13,478 nt of DNA, from the NCBI GenBank assembly GCA_018400625.1, contig JAGYMJ010000467.1, forward strand, positions 1 through 13,478, written 5' to 3'. The translations under genes and the position numbers were made by a program. The notes beneath the pieces were generated by a model. The model worked only from the letters and a program-made list of their open reading frames with translations, was not told where the DNA came from and did not search any database. Origin of the DNA: Planctomycetota bacterium. Lineage in GTDB: Bacteria; Planctomycetota; Brocadiia; SM23-32. The first letter of the stretch is position 1; each line of letters opens with the position of its first letter. Below, in pieces: positions 13,430 through 13,478 of the stretch.

Positions 13430-13478
13430 GTCCTCAGTGAATCACGTTGTTCCTCCACCGTGCCCTGTGCCGGTGGGA
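13427..13478. repeat. Dispersed palindromic repeat, copy 4, cut by the window end
   Basis: It begins TAAGTCCTCAGTGAATCACG, then GTTCCTCCACCG, a TGCCCTGTGC loop and CGGTGGGA, where the window ends. Only the left arm and the start of the right arm are present. Its first 15 bases are identical to copy 3 and its inner part to copy 2. The first TAA is the argH stop codon. Confidence 0.85.

Noticed and set aside
159..13478. CRISPR array
   Set aside because: The repeats are few, far apart, palindromic, in both orientations and have no regular spacers; no cas genes are present.

Overview
This 13,478-base stretch is bacterial chromosome from an LPS-bearing (Gram-negative) organism. The diderm assignment rests on an outer-membrane barrel protein, two Kdo-pathway genes (kdsD, kdsC), a GmhB-like heptose-bisphosphate phosphatase domain and an LPS-kinase-like protein. 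Small palindromic repeats between genes, TTG/GTG starts and standalone glyQ suggest an uncultured lineage (Omnitrophota or a PVC-type phylum are guesses), but nothing here fixes the phylum. Both window ends fall inside inverted repeats, so the window is probably a whole contig that broke at repeats.

Layout: 1-228 holds a 44-bp-arm inverted repeat and a degenerate copy of a dispersed palindromic repeat. One gene lies on the minus strand (266-1225), a signal-peptide-bearing outer-membrane beta-barrel. It is separated from the plus-strand genes by a 415-base gap holding a 109-bp MITE-like element and a palindromic repeat copy. The plus strand then carries purD, glyQ (without glyS), a TauE/SafE-type exporter broken by two homopolymer shifts, a small DUF1634-like membrane protein, recA, a fused HAD phosphatase-Sua5/TsaC gene, kdsD and kdsC. 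A 527-base repeat-rich gap follows, then an mntA-hepT type VII toxin-antitoxin pair overlapping a frameshifted LPS-kinase-like gene, and finally argH, whose stop codon lies inside another repeat copy.

Functional themes: housekeeping metabolism (purine, arginine, glycyl-tRNA, tRNA t6A, recombination) is interleaved with an LPS inner-core theme (GmhB-like domain, KdsD, KdsC, InaA/WaaP-like kinase). The AT-richer exporter pair (about 3840-5470) and the MntA-HepT module look like accessory insertions. The points most worth checking are the MNT-HEPN-kinase overlapping triplet, the GmhB-Sua5 fusion, the MITE just upstream of the barrel gene, and three reading-frame breaks that all sit in homopolymer runs.
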